Of a stretch of DNA of 22,299 bases, positions 8,503-15,640 are shown piece by piece (position 1 is the stretch's first letter; each line of letters begins with the position of its first letter). The notes below the pieces were generated by a model. The model was given only the letters and a program-made list of their open reading frames with translations, made no database searches and was not told the origin of the DNA. Position numbers and translations under genes: made by a program. Origin of the DNA: an uncultured Senegalimassilia sp. (GTDB taxonomy: Bacteria; Actinomycetota; Coriobacteriia; Coriobacteriales; Eggerthellaceae). Location: contig NZ_CAKTYH010000020.1 in assembly GCF_934632265.1 (NCBI RefSeq), positions 1-22,299 on the forward strand. The letters run 5' to 3'.

Positions 8503-9135
8503 ATGACCATGTATGGATACGCAAGGGTATCAAGCAAGGATCAAAACCTGAACAGGCAGCTGGATGCCCTATCCGCCGTTGGCGTTTCGGGGGAATCCGT
8601 GTTCGTCGATTACCTGAGCGGGCGAAACTTCGATCGCCCCGGGTACCGATCGCTGATCGAGCGTCTGCAGCCTGGCGACGTGCTCGTAGTGAAGAGCATC
8701 GACCGCCTTGGCCGCAACTACGACGAGATACTCGGCCAGTGGCGCATGCTCACCAAACAAAAGAGCATCGACATCGTGGTGCTGGACATGCCGCTGCTCG
8801 ACACGCGCTCGACGTCCGGCCACGGGGTGACGGGGAAGCTGATCGCCGACATCGTGCTGGAATTGCTCAGCTACGTGGCGCACGTGGAACGCGACAACAT
8901 CCGGCAGCGCCAGGCGGAGGGAATCGCGGCGGCGCGCGCACGCGGCGTGAAGCTGGGGCGACCGGCGCTAGCCGTGCCCGAAGAGTTCGATGCGGTGTGC
9001 CGCAAATGGGAAGACGGCTGTTTGAACAGCCGGCAAGCAGCGGAATCGTTGGGAGTTTCGCATACGACGTTCTTGAAGTGGGCCAAGCAGCGCCCCGCGG
9101 ACGTCACAATCCCTCACAAATCGATGCGTTCATAG
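8503..9135 (+). CDS. Serine recombinase, resolvase/invertase type
   Basis: A site-specific recombinase that cuts DNA through a serine linked to the 5' phosphate. The 210 residues start with YGYARVSSKDQN. Arg8 and the nucleophile Ser10, and then Arg68 and Arg71 in SIDRLGRN, fall at the same numbers as the catalytic residues of Tn3 resolvase. The E-helix region (ERDNIRQRQAEGIAAARARGVKLGRP, about 129-154) links to a C-terminal helix-turn-helix (about 164-195). The ATG at 8503 is preferred because AGAAAGGAG sits 7 nt upstream; the frame is open further up but shows nothing family-like. Enzymes of this size act as resolvases or invertases. With a surface protein gene 0.8 kb away, phase variation is possible, but no invertible segment was proven. 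Confidence 0.93.
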   Translation: MTMYGYARVSSKDQNLNRQLDALSAVGVSGESVFVDYLSGRNFDRPGYRSLIERLQPGDVLVVKSIDRLGRNYDEILGQWRMLTKQKSIDIVVLDMPLLDTRSTSGHGVTGKLIADIVLELLSYVAHVERDNIRQRQAEGIAAARARGVKLGRPALAVPEEFDAVCRKWEDGCLNSRQAAESLGVSHTTFLKWAKQRPADVTIPHKSMRS

Positions 9136-9149
9136 CAAGAATCGTATCG

Positions 9150-9180
9150 TTTGCCAATACCGAATTCGGATGTTGGCAAA
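9150..9180 (+). promoter_or_regulatory. 31-bp dyad after the recombinase gene
   Basis: Two arms, TTTGCCAA (9150-9157) and TTGGCAAA (9173-9180), surround an inner 10-bp palindrome CCGAATTCGG (9160-9169). This nested dyad lies 14 nt after the recombinase stop. It resembles a protein-binding site more than a terminator, for example a crossover site for the recombinase or an operator for the winged-helix protein. Confidence 0.45.
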
Positions 9181-9208
9181 TAATCTAGACGTTTACTTAC
9201 AGCCCCCT

Positions 9209-9268
9209 CGGCCTGATAAAGCGTTACTCGTTTCGGAGTGCAAAACGCTTTATCAGGCCGTTTCTTTT
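9209..9268 (+). terminator. Strong hairpin terminator of the recombinase gene
   Basis: A perfect 17-bp stem (9209-9225 with 9244-9260) carries an inner 4-bp stem ACTC/GAGT with a GTTTCG loop. It is followed by TTTCTTTT at 9261-9268. The stem, bulge and T-rich tail fit an intrinsic terminator. An unusually long, perfect stem like this could also serve as an inverted repeat for recombination, but the tail favours termination. Confidence 0.75.
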
Positions 9269-9364
9269 CACTCGCTCAATGAAATTAATATAGCCGACCA
9301 CTCAAGTAATGTCTGCATTTGCTTACGCCCGTATATACAACAACGTATGCGCGGAAAGGCACAT

Positions 9365-9622
9365 ATGCGCAAGATACATGAGGGTGATATATCGCTAACT
9401 CCTACTCAGGAGCGTCTGCTCGGCTATATTGCCGCGCAAACAACCATTTCAGGTTCGGCGCAGGCAACGAAAAAGGAGTTGTCGCAGCTGATGGGCTGCA
9501 GCGTCAAGACCATCGACCGCGCCATCACGCGCATGAGCCGGGAAGGGCTTATCAAAGTCGAGCCATGCCATTCCGAAAACGGAGGGCAGCTTTCGAATGC
9601 ATACAGCGTTGTAAATAGCTGA
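9365..9622 (+). CDS. Small winged-helix DNA-binding protein
   Basis: The 85-residue product is a single helix-turn-helix domain: TPTQERLLGYIAAQ, then ATKKELSQLMGCSVKTIDRAITRMSREGLIKV, a pattern shared by MarR/GntR-like and replication-initiator-like winged helices. The start at 9365 is chosen because GGAAAGG lies 5 nt upstream; a longer reading frame runs back through the strong terminator at 9209-9268 and is not credible. The gene lies between a recombinase and a surface protein gene on the same strand, so it may regulate either one. A hydrophilic frame continues in the -1 frame past its stop (to 9804), which suggests that the protein was longer or has a frameshifted tail. The exact family is uncertain. 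Confidence 0.75.
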   Translation: MRKIHEGDISLTPTQERLLGYIAAQTTISGSAQATKKELSQLMGCSVKTIDRAITRMSREGLIKVEPCHSENGGQLSNAYSVVNS

Positions 9623-9804
9623 TCGGGGCTCTTACGACCCGGTCCTTTCGTGATTGCGAACCAGACGATAAACAAGCAACGCAAGGCGATAACGGGAAAG
9701 GGAGAAAGAAGCCCAGACTGAGGCCTCCAGCAGAGAAGGCTAAATCCGCCGAGCCGACAACGGACCAGGTCAACCAACTGTTACAGCCGCCGATAACGCA
9801 GTAG
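9619..9804 (+). pseudogene. Possible frameshifted tail of the winged-helix gene
   Basis: An open frame without any ATG, GTG or TTG start overlaps the stop of the winged-helix gene in the -1 frame and runs to a TAG at 9802-9804. Its translation is hydrophilic and rich in Lys, Pro, Gln and Asp (for example GKGRKKPRLRPPAEKAKSAE), more like a real disordered protein tail than random sequence. It may be the original C-terminus lost by a one-base change, or chance. Confidence 0.3.
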
Positions 9805-9934
9805 ACGAACCGATAACGGTGGCTTTTGGAACAGGCGATTTGCATCGGTACGCATCGATGCCGATGCAAAGCATAGGTTGGGGATTGCGAAAAGGAGCAA
9901 TCCGGATAGCTGAATCTGACGAGGAGGTTAATCA
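9623..9934 (+). promoter_or_regulatory. Leader of the surface protein gene with 32-nt hairpin
   Basis: Apart from the possible frameshifted tail up to 9804, no gene is seen. A perfect 10-bp inverted repeat (TTTGCATCGG at 9839-9848, CCGATGCAAA at 9861-9870) surrounds a loop that holds the palindrome CATCGATG. It lies 65 nt before the surface protein start. The ribosome site GAGGAGG is at 9921-9927. The hairpin has no T-run, so I read it as an operator, RNA hairpin or recombinase site. A promoter could not be placed. Confidence 0.45.
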
Positions 9935-11188
9935 ATGAAAAGATTCAGAAAAGCACTGGGCATTGTGGCGCTGGCGCTAGTAGTCTCGCTTTCCCTTGCG
10001 ATGCCGGTAAGTGCATGGGCAGACGAGGCGGAGAGCTATGGGAAGCCCGATGTTTCCGGTCCTCAGAGCGCATGGTACAACGGCCAGTCCCATCACTTCA
10101 GGTCGACGGTCAAGGACTCCGTAAGCGGCAAAGACCTTGTGGAGGGAACGGATTATACCCGATCCTTCTGCTTCAAAAGCGACCGTAAAAACCCGGGCGC
10201 CGGCGATACCTGGCTTGAAACCGACGACGGCATGGCAAGCTCGGGTTTCGTTTGGGAGAAGATAGACTTCATCGGCAATTACGCCGGAAACGGCTCCAAC
10301 ATTGTGCGTCACAACATCCTGACGCTGTATGAATTCAAGGAGTTGAGCGTCACGAAGGTCGAGGGTGAAGCCGATCCGACCTTGGAAGCTACTTTGAGCC
10401 TGTTCGTCGGCGATCCCACGACTCTGCTTGACCTTTCGGCTTTCAGCCTGAGCCGTGAGGCAGGCGAGCAGCCCGGCGAGTATGCGGTCACCTATACGAC
10501 CGATCCGGAGCAGATTCCGGCAGCTTCCACGAGCAACAGCGCGAATACCCGTACGGGCCTTGGCGACGTCGACCTGGGCGATGGCTACATCTACAAGATG
10601 GTGGTCGGTGACGACATCTGCGGCTATAACTACATCCGCATCGTTCCTGCCACGCTCACTATCGTCCCTGCTTATACCGACGTCAGCGCTACGATCGCTT
10701 GGAAGGATTCCTCTGACGAGGAAGGCCTGCGCCCGAGTGCCGAGGACTATGCCAAGCTTCTCTCGCTTACCGCCGATGGCGTCGCTTCCGATATGCTGCC
10801 CGCTGTTGTGGACAATGGCGACGACACGTATACCGTCACGTACACTGGCGTCCGCCAGTACGCCTATGACGATGAGGGCGTGCGCCACGATGTCGACTAC
10901 AAGATCACCCAGGCAGACGTTGATGGTTACACCACCGACAACGCTACCGTCGGTAACGAAGGCGTCATCACGAACACGCACGAGGTTAAGGCGGATTCTG
11001 CCGGCGAATCCGACGACGAGTCCGATGACAAGTCCAAGGACGATTCCGGCAACAAGCCCGAAGAGGAGCAAGTAGCTACCGAGCTGGCCGAGACCGGCGA
11101 TCAGGCCCCGAGCGTCCTTGTGGCCTTGGCTCTGGGCGCTTCCGCGCTGGGAGTCGCCGTCGTGGCAAAGAGGCGTAGCAAGCGCTAA
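9935..11188 (+). CDS. Sortase-anchored surface protein with Cna-B-like domain
   Basis: This is a 417-residue secreted protein that should be attached to the cell wall. It has a signal peptide (MKRFRKALGIVALALVVSL..., cleavage near AWA-DE at about 29), an extracellular part of unrecognised fold up to about 245, and a Cna-B-like domain at about 246-345 (ATIAWKDSSDEEGLRPS ... YTVTYTGVRQYAYDDEG ... GVITNTHE). An acidic Ser/Asp linker follows, then a sorting signal at 384: LAETG, a hydrophobic helix and the basic end KRRSKR. LAETG is an LPXTG variant of the LAXTG class known for class E sortases. The ribosome site GAGGAGG is strong. The gene sits in an island with a recombinase, so its expression or presence may vary between strains. 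Ligand and role are unknown. Confidence 0.9.
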   Translation: MKRFRKALGIVALALVVSLSLAMPVSAWADEAESYGKPDVSGPQSAWYNGQSHHFRSTVKDSVSGKDLVEGTDYTRSFCFKSDRKNPGAGDTWLETDDGMASSGFVWEKIDFIGNYAGNGSNIVRHNILTLYEFKELSVTKVEGEADPTLEATLSLFVGDPTTLLDLSAFSLSREAGEQPGEYAVTYTTDPEQIPAASTSNSANTRTGLGDVDLGDGYIYKMVVGDDICGYNYIRIVPATLTIVPAYTDVSATIAWKDSSDEEGLRPSAEDYAKLLSLTADGVASDMLPAVVDNGDDTYTVTYTGVRQYAYDDEGVRHDVDYKITQADVDGYTTDNATVGNEGVITNTHEVKADSAGESDDESDDKSKDDSGNKPEEEQVATELAETGDQAPSVLVALALGASALGVAVVAKRRSKR

Positions 11189-11219
11189 GCGCGGCGTTTC
11201 TTTAGCTTCATAATAAGGA

Positions 11220-11257
11220 GAGAAGCCCATCGGTTCACGCCGATGGGCTTCTCTTTG
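11220..11257 (+). terminator. Bidirectional terminator between surface protein and moaE-like genes
   Basis: A perfect 14-bp stem (11220-11233 with 11240-11253) with a TTCACG loop, followed by TTTGG on the plus strand and by CTTATTATG on the minus strand. It lies between two convergent genes and can serve both. Confidence 0.8.
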
Positions 11258-11277
11258 GCAGCGGCGGCGGTGGTCGC

Positions 11278-11673
11278 TTACGCGTAGATTTCCTTCTCCA
11301 CCACCAGCTCGTTCTTGATCTTGCCGACCAGCTGCTGCAGCGCGTCGATGCAGCGCGGGCGGATGTCGGCGCCGATGAGCACGTACATGAGCGAATCGCC
11401 CACGTTCAGCGCGCCCTCGTTGAGCCACACGCGCACATAGTAGACGCCCGGCCACGTGAGCGCCTCCTTGACGGCCTGCTCAAGGCCTTCGGCATCGTAG
11501 CTGAAGTCGACCTGTGCAACGTCGCCGAGCCCCTCGACGCCCTCGCGCACCTGCGCCTTGGGCGTGATGCGCACCACGCCGTTATGCGTGAGGAACATGC
11601 CGCACTGCGCGGCCTTCGGGTCCTGCTTCGCTTCCTTGAGCCATTCGTCCATGGACGGTTCGGGTTTCGCCAT
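11278..11673 (-). CDS. Divergent MoaE-like protein (molybdopterin synthase large subunit family)
   Basis: The MoaE family transfers sulfur from MoaD thiocarboxylate to precursor Z to make molybdopterin. The 131-residue product has the MoaE features GMFLTHNGVVR at about 25-35 and LNVGDSLMYVLIGADIRPRCIDALQQLVGKIKNELVVEKE at about 89-128. Lys120 and Lys127 align with the catalytic lysines Lys119 and Lys126 of E. coli MoaE by position and spacing. The usual HR-x-G motif before the VGD segment is not kept, and the middle is short on typical MoaE residues, so activity is not certain. The ATG at 11673 has a perfect AAGGAGG site. No moaD, moaA or molybdoenzyme gene is nearby, so the gene stands alone. 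The family call is fairly good; the function call is weaker. Confidence 0.8.
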   Translation of the reverse strand: MAKPEPSMDEWLKEAKQDPKAAQCGMFLTHNGVVRITPKAQVREGVEGLGDVAQVDFSYDAEGLEQAVKEALTWPGVYYVRVWLNEGALNVGDSLMYVLIGADIRPRCIDALQQLVGKIKNELVVEKEIYA

Positions 11674-11986
11674 TTTGGCCTCCTTGCGTGACGTTGACGG
11701 TCTTTGCGGTGCCGACCGGGCGGGAGTCGCCGCGATGGCATGATTTTGCGACTCAGATTGTACCGCACGCGTAAAGGCAAGGTGGGGCTTCTGTGAACAC
11801 TGCAAAAAGCCCTTTAAAACGTAAAAGCAAAAAGATAGTCTTGAACAATTTTCTTAAGGAGTGTAGATTAATCGGCCAGTATTTTAGTGGCCGATTCGCC
11901 GGGACAAAAACCCGTTTTCTACTGATAACCTGGTGAAACATATATTCACATAGCCTATCGGTTAAGAGGGTTTCTATTGACCGTAT

Positions 11987-12006
11987 TTTTGTGCAGGTGC
12001 ACAAAA
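11987..12006. promoter_or_regulatory. Operator-like palindrome
   Basis: Two perfect 9-bp arms, TTTTGTGCA and TGCACAAAA, flank a GG centre. The size and symmetry fit a binding site for a dimeric helix-turn-helix regulator. It lies 64 nt upstream of a candidate extended -10 element at 12070-12078. No T-run follows it, so a terminator is unlikely. Confidence 0.5.
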
Positions 12007-12069
12007 TGTTGGTGAAAAGTGTCCGAATCGTGAAGAAAACGACAGATATCTTCACTTCTGGCGCAGCCC

Positions 12070-12078
12070 TGATAGATT
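12070..12078 (+). promoter_or_regulatory. Candidate extended -10 promoter of small membrane protein gene
   Basis: The sequence TGATAGATT fits the TGnTAnnnT pattern of an extended -10 element and resembles similar elements before lysA, pyrE and metA in this window. Transcription would start near 12085, giving a leader of about 110 nt. Confidence 0.4.
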
Positions 12079-12196
12079 GGCAATCACACCGAACGCAACG
12101 AAGTTGTCAAGGAACAGATTTCCAACGTTGCCAAACGGTGAAGTAGACCAAAGCCTGAAACGGATTCAGGCGAGCGAGAAAGGATGACGGGTAAAA

Positions 12197-12469
12197 ATGA
12201 ACGCAGCAACGAACGTGAAACAGATCCAAGGAAACCATACCCCGATTACCATGCTCGTCGGGTTCGTCGCCCTGCTGGCAATCGCGATCGCGGTGTGCGC
12301 CATCGCTTCTTCGGCTGTGGCATCGCTGACGGGTTTCACCCTGGTGGCAGCTCAGACCCCGGCTATCAGCCTTGCATGGTTCGGTAGCACCGTGGCGCCG
12401 CTCCTGGGCGAATTCGTGGTGCTGTTCGCCATCGCCGCTGGCCTGGCCCACATGTCCTTCCGCAAGTAA
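12197..12469 (+). CDS. Small two-helix membrane protein, function unknown
   Basis: The 90-residue product has a short polar N-terminus (MNAATNVKQIQGNHTP), a membrane helix at about 17-40 (ITMLVGFVALLAIAIAVCAIASS), a polar loop with Thr and Gln, a second helix at about 63-85, and a two-residue basic end. I do not recognise a family. The candidate ribosome site GAAAGGA lies about 13 nt before the ATG, which is a little far; an ATG at 12184 in another frame gives a sequence with no membrane helices. The gene has its own promoter candidate upstream and a terminator downstream, so it is a single-gene unit. The long A+T-rich upstream region with operators suggests tight control. Confidence 0.7.
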   Translation: MNAATNVKQIQGNHTPITMLVGFVALLAIAIAVCAIASSAVASLTGFTLVAAQTPAISLAWFGSTVAPLLGEFVVLFAIAAGLAHMSFRK

Positions 12470-12501
12470 ACGCACCTGCGCGGGAAAACAATCTCATATG
12501 C

Positions 12502-12529
12502 AAAGCCCTCGCGAAAGCGGGGGCTTTTT
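12502..12529 (+). terminator. Terminator of the small membrane protein gene
   Basis: An 11-bp stem with a stable GAAA tetraloop (AAAGCCCTCGC, 12502-12512; GCGGGGGCTTT, 12517-12527) runs into TTTTT. This is a clear intrinsic terminator 32 nt after the stop codon. Confidence 0.88.
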
Positions 12530-12535
12530 CGTGCC

Positions 12536-12578
12536 TGCAAACGGCTCGGCGGGGTTGCCGAGCCGTTACTATTTGCAG
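12536..12578. repeat. Long imperfect dyad before the lysA promoter
   Basis: An 11-bp perfect stem, AACGGCTCGGC (12540-12550) and GCCGAGCCGTT (12557-12567). The outer arms TGCAAA (12536-12541) and TTTGCA (12573-12578) extend the symmetry as an alternative pairing that skips 6 nt on the right side. It has no T-run. It could be a second terminator, or an operator just upstream of the lysA promoter. Confidence 0.45.
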
Positions 12579-12592
12579 GCGAATTTACCAGG

Positions 12593-12627
12593 TTGACACA
12601 GTGGCGCGCGCCCGAGCCTGATACTAT
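12593..12627 (+). promoter_or_regulatory. Candidate lysA promoter
   Basis: TGATACTAT at 12619-12627 is a good extended -10 element (TACTAT against TATAAT). A TTGACA sits at 12593-12598, but the 23-bp distance is too long for a normal -35, so the extended -10 is the main support. Transcription would start at about 12634. Confidence 0.5.
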
Positions 12628-12701
12628 GGAACGGATTGAGAACTGCGTCAGTTTGCCAATTGCAACTTGACACCGGGAACTGCGAGAAAGCGAGCGCGCC
12701 T

Positions 12702-14057
12702 ATGTCTTTGGCACCATCGGATCATACCAAGCAACCTGATAACCGCACCACCATGGAGCTGGGCGCCGTGCTGCCCATGACCGCCGAGGTGCGCGACGAC
12801 CACCTGTTCGTCGGCGGCGTCGATATGGTGGAGCTCGCCCATAAGGAAGGCACCGCGCTCTACGTCATGGACGAGGCCGACATGCGCAACCGCATGGAAA
12901 CCTACCTCAAGGCGTTCCGCAGCCGTTATGAGAACTCTGACGTCATCTTCGCCTCCAAGGCGTTCCTTAATAAGGAAACCGCGCGCATCGTCGCGCAGGA
13001 GGGCCTGTGCCTCGACGTGTCCGGCGGCGGCGAGCTGTGGTGCGCGCAGCAGGCCGGCTTCCCCATGGAGCGCGTGTTCGTGCACGGCAACAACAAAACG
13101 CCGCAGGAGCTGCGCGAGGCCATCTCGGCGGGCGTCGGCCGCATCGTGGTGGACAGCCGCATCGAGCTGGGCCGCATCAGCCAAATCGCCGGCGAGCTGG
13201 GCGTCACGCAGGATGTTTACATGCGCGTCACCCCCGGCGTCGAGGCGGACACGCACGAGTACATCCGCACGGGCTGCGAGGACAGCAAGTTCGGCTTCAC
13301 CATGCTCAATGACTTCGCCTTCAAGTGCGTCAAGGATGCGCTCGAGACCCCGAATGTGCGCCTGGCGGGCTTCCACTGCCACATCGGCTCGCAGATCTTC
13401 GCACTGCATTCCTTCGCCGAGGCCGTGCAGGTCATGGTCGAGTTCATCGCCCGCGTGAAGGAAACCTACGGCTACGAGGTCGAGGAGCTCGACATGGGCG
13501 GCGGCCTGGGCATCGCCTACAAGGCCGATGACAAGCCCTCCACCATCGACGAGTTCGCCGAGTGCACCGTCAACGCGGTCCGCGAGAACTGCGAGCGCCT
13601 GGGCGTGAAGCTGCCGCGCCTGGCCGTCGAGCCCGGCCGCAGCCTGGTGGCAACCCCGGGCCTTACGCTGTACACCGTCGGCATCCTGAAGACGCTGCCC
13701 GGCATCCGCAAGTACGTGGCCATCGACGGCGGCATGTCCGACAACATCCGCACGGCGCTCTACCATGCCGATTACGAGCCCGCCATCGCCAACAAGGCCG
13801 GCCAGCCCCGCACCGAGATCGTCACGCTGTGCGGCAAGCACTGCGAAAGCGGCGACGCGGTGGTCATCGACATGCCGCTGCAGACGCCCGAGCTGGGCGA
13901 CGTCATCGCGGTGTTCGGCACCGGCGCATACTGCTACACCATGGCCAGCAACTACAACGGCCAGCCGCGCCCCGGCATCGTGTTCGTGAAGGACGGCCAG
14001 GCCCGCGTGGTCACCCGCCGCGAAACCTACGCCGACCTGTACCACCGCGACATCTAG
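12702..14057 (+). CDS. lysA: Diaminopimelate decarboxylase
   Basis: LysA removes CO2 from meso-diaminopimelate to give lysine, using pyridoxal phosphate. Visible features are the PLP lysine Lys86 in FASKAF, the glycine-rich SGGGELWCA, HCHIGSQI, the MGGGLGIAY loop, EPGRSLV, and CESGD with Cys381 from the partner-subunit active site, then GAYCYTMASNYNG near the end. The fold is alanine-racemase-like barrel plus C-terminal domain. The length of 451 residues from the ATG at 12702 is at the long end of the family. Ribosome sites are poor for every possible start (12636 TTG, 12702 ATG, 12753 ATG), so the start is uncertain. The protein certainly includes everything after MELGAVLPM. The hom gene follows on the same strand, in the same aspartate-derived pathway. 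Confidence 0.95.
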   Translation: MSLAPSDHTKQPDNRTTMELGAVLPMTAEVRDDHLFVGGVDMVELAHKEGTALYVMDEADMRNRMETYLKAFRSRYENSDVIFASKAFLNKETARIVAQEGLCLDVSGGGELWCAQQAGFPMERVFVHGNNKTPQELREAISAGVGRIVVDSRIELGRISQIAGELGVTQDVYMRVTPGVEADTHEYIRTGCEDSKFGFTMLNDFAFKCVKDALETPNVRLAGFHCHIGSQIFALHSFAEAVQVMVEFIARVKETYGYEVEELDMGGGLGIAYKADDKPSTIDEFAECTVNAVRENCERLGVKLPRLAVEPGRSLVATPGLTLYTVGILKTLPGIRKYVAIDGGMSDNIRTALYHADYEPAIANKAGQPRTEIVTLCGKHCESGDAVVIDMPLQTPELGDVIAVFGTGAYCYTMASNYNGQPRPGIVFVKDGQARVVTRRETYADLYHRDI

Positions 14058-14065
14058 TCGCTTCC

Positions 14066-14152
14066 GGGCGGTCGGGCTCGCACGGCGCTGGGGCCCACCC
14101 GGCAGCCGCAAGCCCGACCGCCCGCCGCATATTCCGCGCTTTCGCGGGTTTT
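14066..14152 (+). terminator. lysA 3' hairpins
   Basis: A perfect 13-bp stem (14066-14078 with 14111-14123) encloses a G/C-rich 32-nt interior. It is followed by a short hairpin CCGCG/CGCGG (14134-14147) and then GTTTT. The second hairpin with its T-run is a plausible terminator for lysA; the first may support it. Confidence 0.55.
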
Positions 14153-14308
14153 GCGGGATCGGCGGTCGTCTCGCCGGCTCCAAGGGGCCTGTGGGCGGCA
14201 TCGGCGCGCGGCGCCGGCGTTCCTGCGGTATCCTCTGTTCCGTAACAAGCCATCCCAAACCCGCCCGGCGCTTCGGGCACAGTTTTTCAACCTTTCGAAG
14301 GGGGAGAC

Positions 14309-15592
14309 ATGACCATTAAACTTGGACTCGTGGGAACGGGCACCGTCGGCGGCGGCTGCTTGGACATCCTGCGCAACCATCGCGAGGACTTCAAGCGTCA
14401 TCTGGGCGTCGACATGGAAGTGGTGCGAGTGTGCTCGCGCAATCCCGAGCAGGCTGAGGCGCGCGGCGTGCTGCACCTGTTCACTGAGGACTTCAACGAC
14501 ATCATCAACGACCCCGAGATCGATATCGTCATCGAGCTGATCGGCGGCACCACCGCTGCGCGCGACGTGGTGCTCGGCGCCCTGCGTGCCGGCAAGAACG
14601 TGGTCACCGCCAACAAGGCGCTCATGGCCACTTTCGGCGACGAGGTCATGGACCTTGCCCGCGAAAAGGACCTGGAAGTGGGCTTCGAGGCCAGCGTCGG
14701 CGGCGGCATCCCCATCATCCAGCCGCTGAAGCACTCGCTCATCAGCAACGAGATCACCTCCGTCATGGGCATCGTGAACGGCACCACCAACTACATGCTC
14801 ACGCGCATGGTCGACGACGGCCTGTCCTACGAGGACGCGCTGGCCGAGGCTCAGGCGAAGGGCTTCGCCGAGGCCGACCCCACCGCCGACGTGGACGGTT
14901 TCGACGCCGCTGCGAAGATCGCCATCCTGGCATCTATCGCCTTTAACAGCCGCGTGAAGCTCAACGATGTCTACACCGAGGGCATCCGCAACATCACGCA
15001 GCTTGACATGGACACCGCTGACGACATGGGCTACGTCATCAAGCTGCTGGCGCTGGCGCATCGCACGTCCGAGGGCATCGATGTGCGCGTGCATCCCACC
15101 ATGCTGCCGAAGGCCCATCAGATGGCCCAGGTCAACGGCGTGTTCAACGCAATCTACGTAACGGGCGACGCCGTGGGCGAGACCATGTTCTTCGGTGAGG
15201 GCGCCGGCGCGGGTCCTGCCGCCGCGGCGGTCATGGGCGACGTGCTGGAGGTTGCGCGCCACATGACGCTCGGCATCCCGCCGGTGGTCGGCTGCACCTG
15301 CACCGACAACCTGCCCATCGTTCCCATGGAGCAGCTGAGCACCAAGTACTACATCCGCTTCTCCGTTGCCGACCGTTCCGGCGTGTTGGCCGCCATGGCC
15401 GGCGTGTTCGCCAAGCACGGCGTCAGCGTGCGCAGCGTGGTGCAGCGCGGTAGCGCCCAGCATGAGACGGTGAACCTCAGCTACGTCACGCACACCGCCA
15501 GCGAGGCGAGCGTGCGCCGCGTGCTCGAGGAGATCGGCGGGCTCGAGGACGTCCTGCGCGCCGAGCCCAGCGTCATCCGAGTGGAGGACTAG
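14309..15592 (+). CDS. hom: Homoserine dehydrogenase
   Basis: Hom reduces aspartate semialdehyde to homoserine with NAD(P)H, the branch towards threonine and methionine. The 427-residue protein has the N-terminal Rossmann motif GLVGTGTVGGG (about 6-16), the TANKALMA and GGGIPII segments, the family signature around GIVNGTTNYMLTRM, and EADPTADVDGFDAAAKIAILA. It ends in a C-terminal ACT domain (YYIRFSVADRSGVLAAMAGVFAKHGVSVRSVVQ, about 347-420), which usually gives feedback control by an amino acid. There is a GAAGGGGGAG site before the ATG. Length and layout are normal for the monofunctional type. Its product is the substrate of MetA encoded at 17960-18886. Confidence 0.97.
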   Translation: MTIKLGLVGTGTVGGGCLDILRNHREDFKRHLGVDMEVVRVCSRNPEQAEARGVLHLFTEDFNDIINDPEIDIVIELIGGTTAARDVVLGALRAGKNVVTANKALMATFGDEVMDLAREKDLEVGFEASVGGGIPIIQPLKHSLISNEITSVMGIVNGTTNYMLTRMVDDGLSYEDALAEAQAKGFAEADPTADVDGFDAAAKIAILASIAFNSRVKLNDVYTEGIRNITQLDMDTADDMGYVIKLLALAHRTSEGIDVRVHPTMLPKAHQMAQVNGVFNAIYVTGDAVGETMFFGEGAGAGPAAAAVMGDVLEVARHMTLGIPPVVGCTCTDNLPIVPMEQLSTKYYIRFSVADRSGVLAAMAGVFAKHGVSVRSVVQRGSAQHETVNLSYVTHTASEASVRRVLEEIGGLEDVLRAEPSVIRVED

Positions 15593-15640
15593 CGCGGTTC
15601 CGGCTGCTTGTTGGCGGCCGGGTTCGTTTGCGACCGGTTG

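Larger units (their letters stand above)
11674..12196. promoter_or_regulatory. A+T-rich intergenic regulatory region
   Basis: No gene is supported in these 523 bases. About 11790-12060 is clearly richer in A+T than its surroundings. It holds three dyads: AATCGGCCA/TGGCCGATT (11870-11896, 9-bp arms, 9-nt loop), TTTTGTGCA-GG-TGCACAAAA (11987-12006, 9-bp arms), and GTGAAGA/TCTTCAC (12030-12055). Another small hairpin, GCCTGAA/TTCAGGC, is at 12153-12171. The layout suggests several regulator-binding sites serving the divergent moaE-like gene and the small membrane protein gene. Confidence 0.6.

Noticed and set aside
9977..11455. 492-codon minus-strand frame over the surface protein gene
   Set aside because: It is antisense to a protein with signal peptide, Cna-B-like domain and sorting signal, and also runs across a terminator.
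11753..12055. 100-codon minus-strand frame in the A+T-rich spacer
   Set aside because: GTG start without a ribosome site, crosses two palindromes, and shows no family features. A real small gene cannot be fully excluded.
12570..12701. Lysine riboswitch before lysA
   Set aside because: Only about 70 nt of leader fits after the candidate promoter, too short for an L-box, and no matching core was seen.
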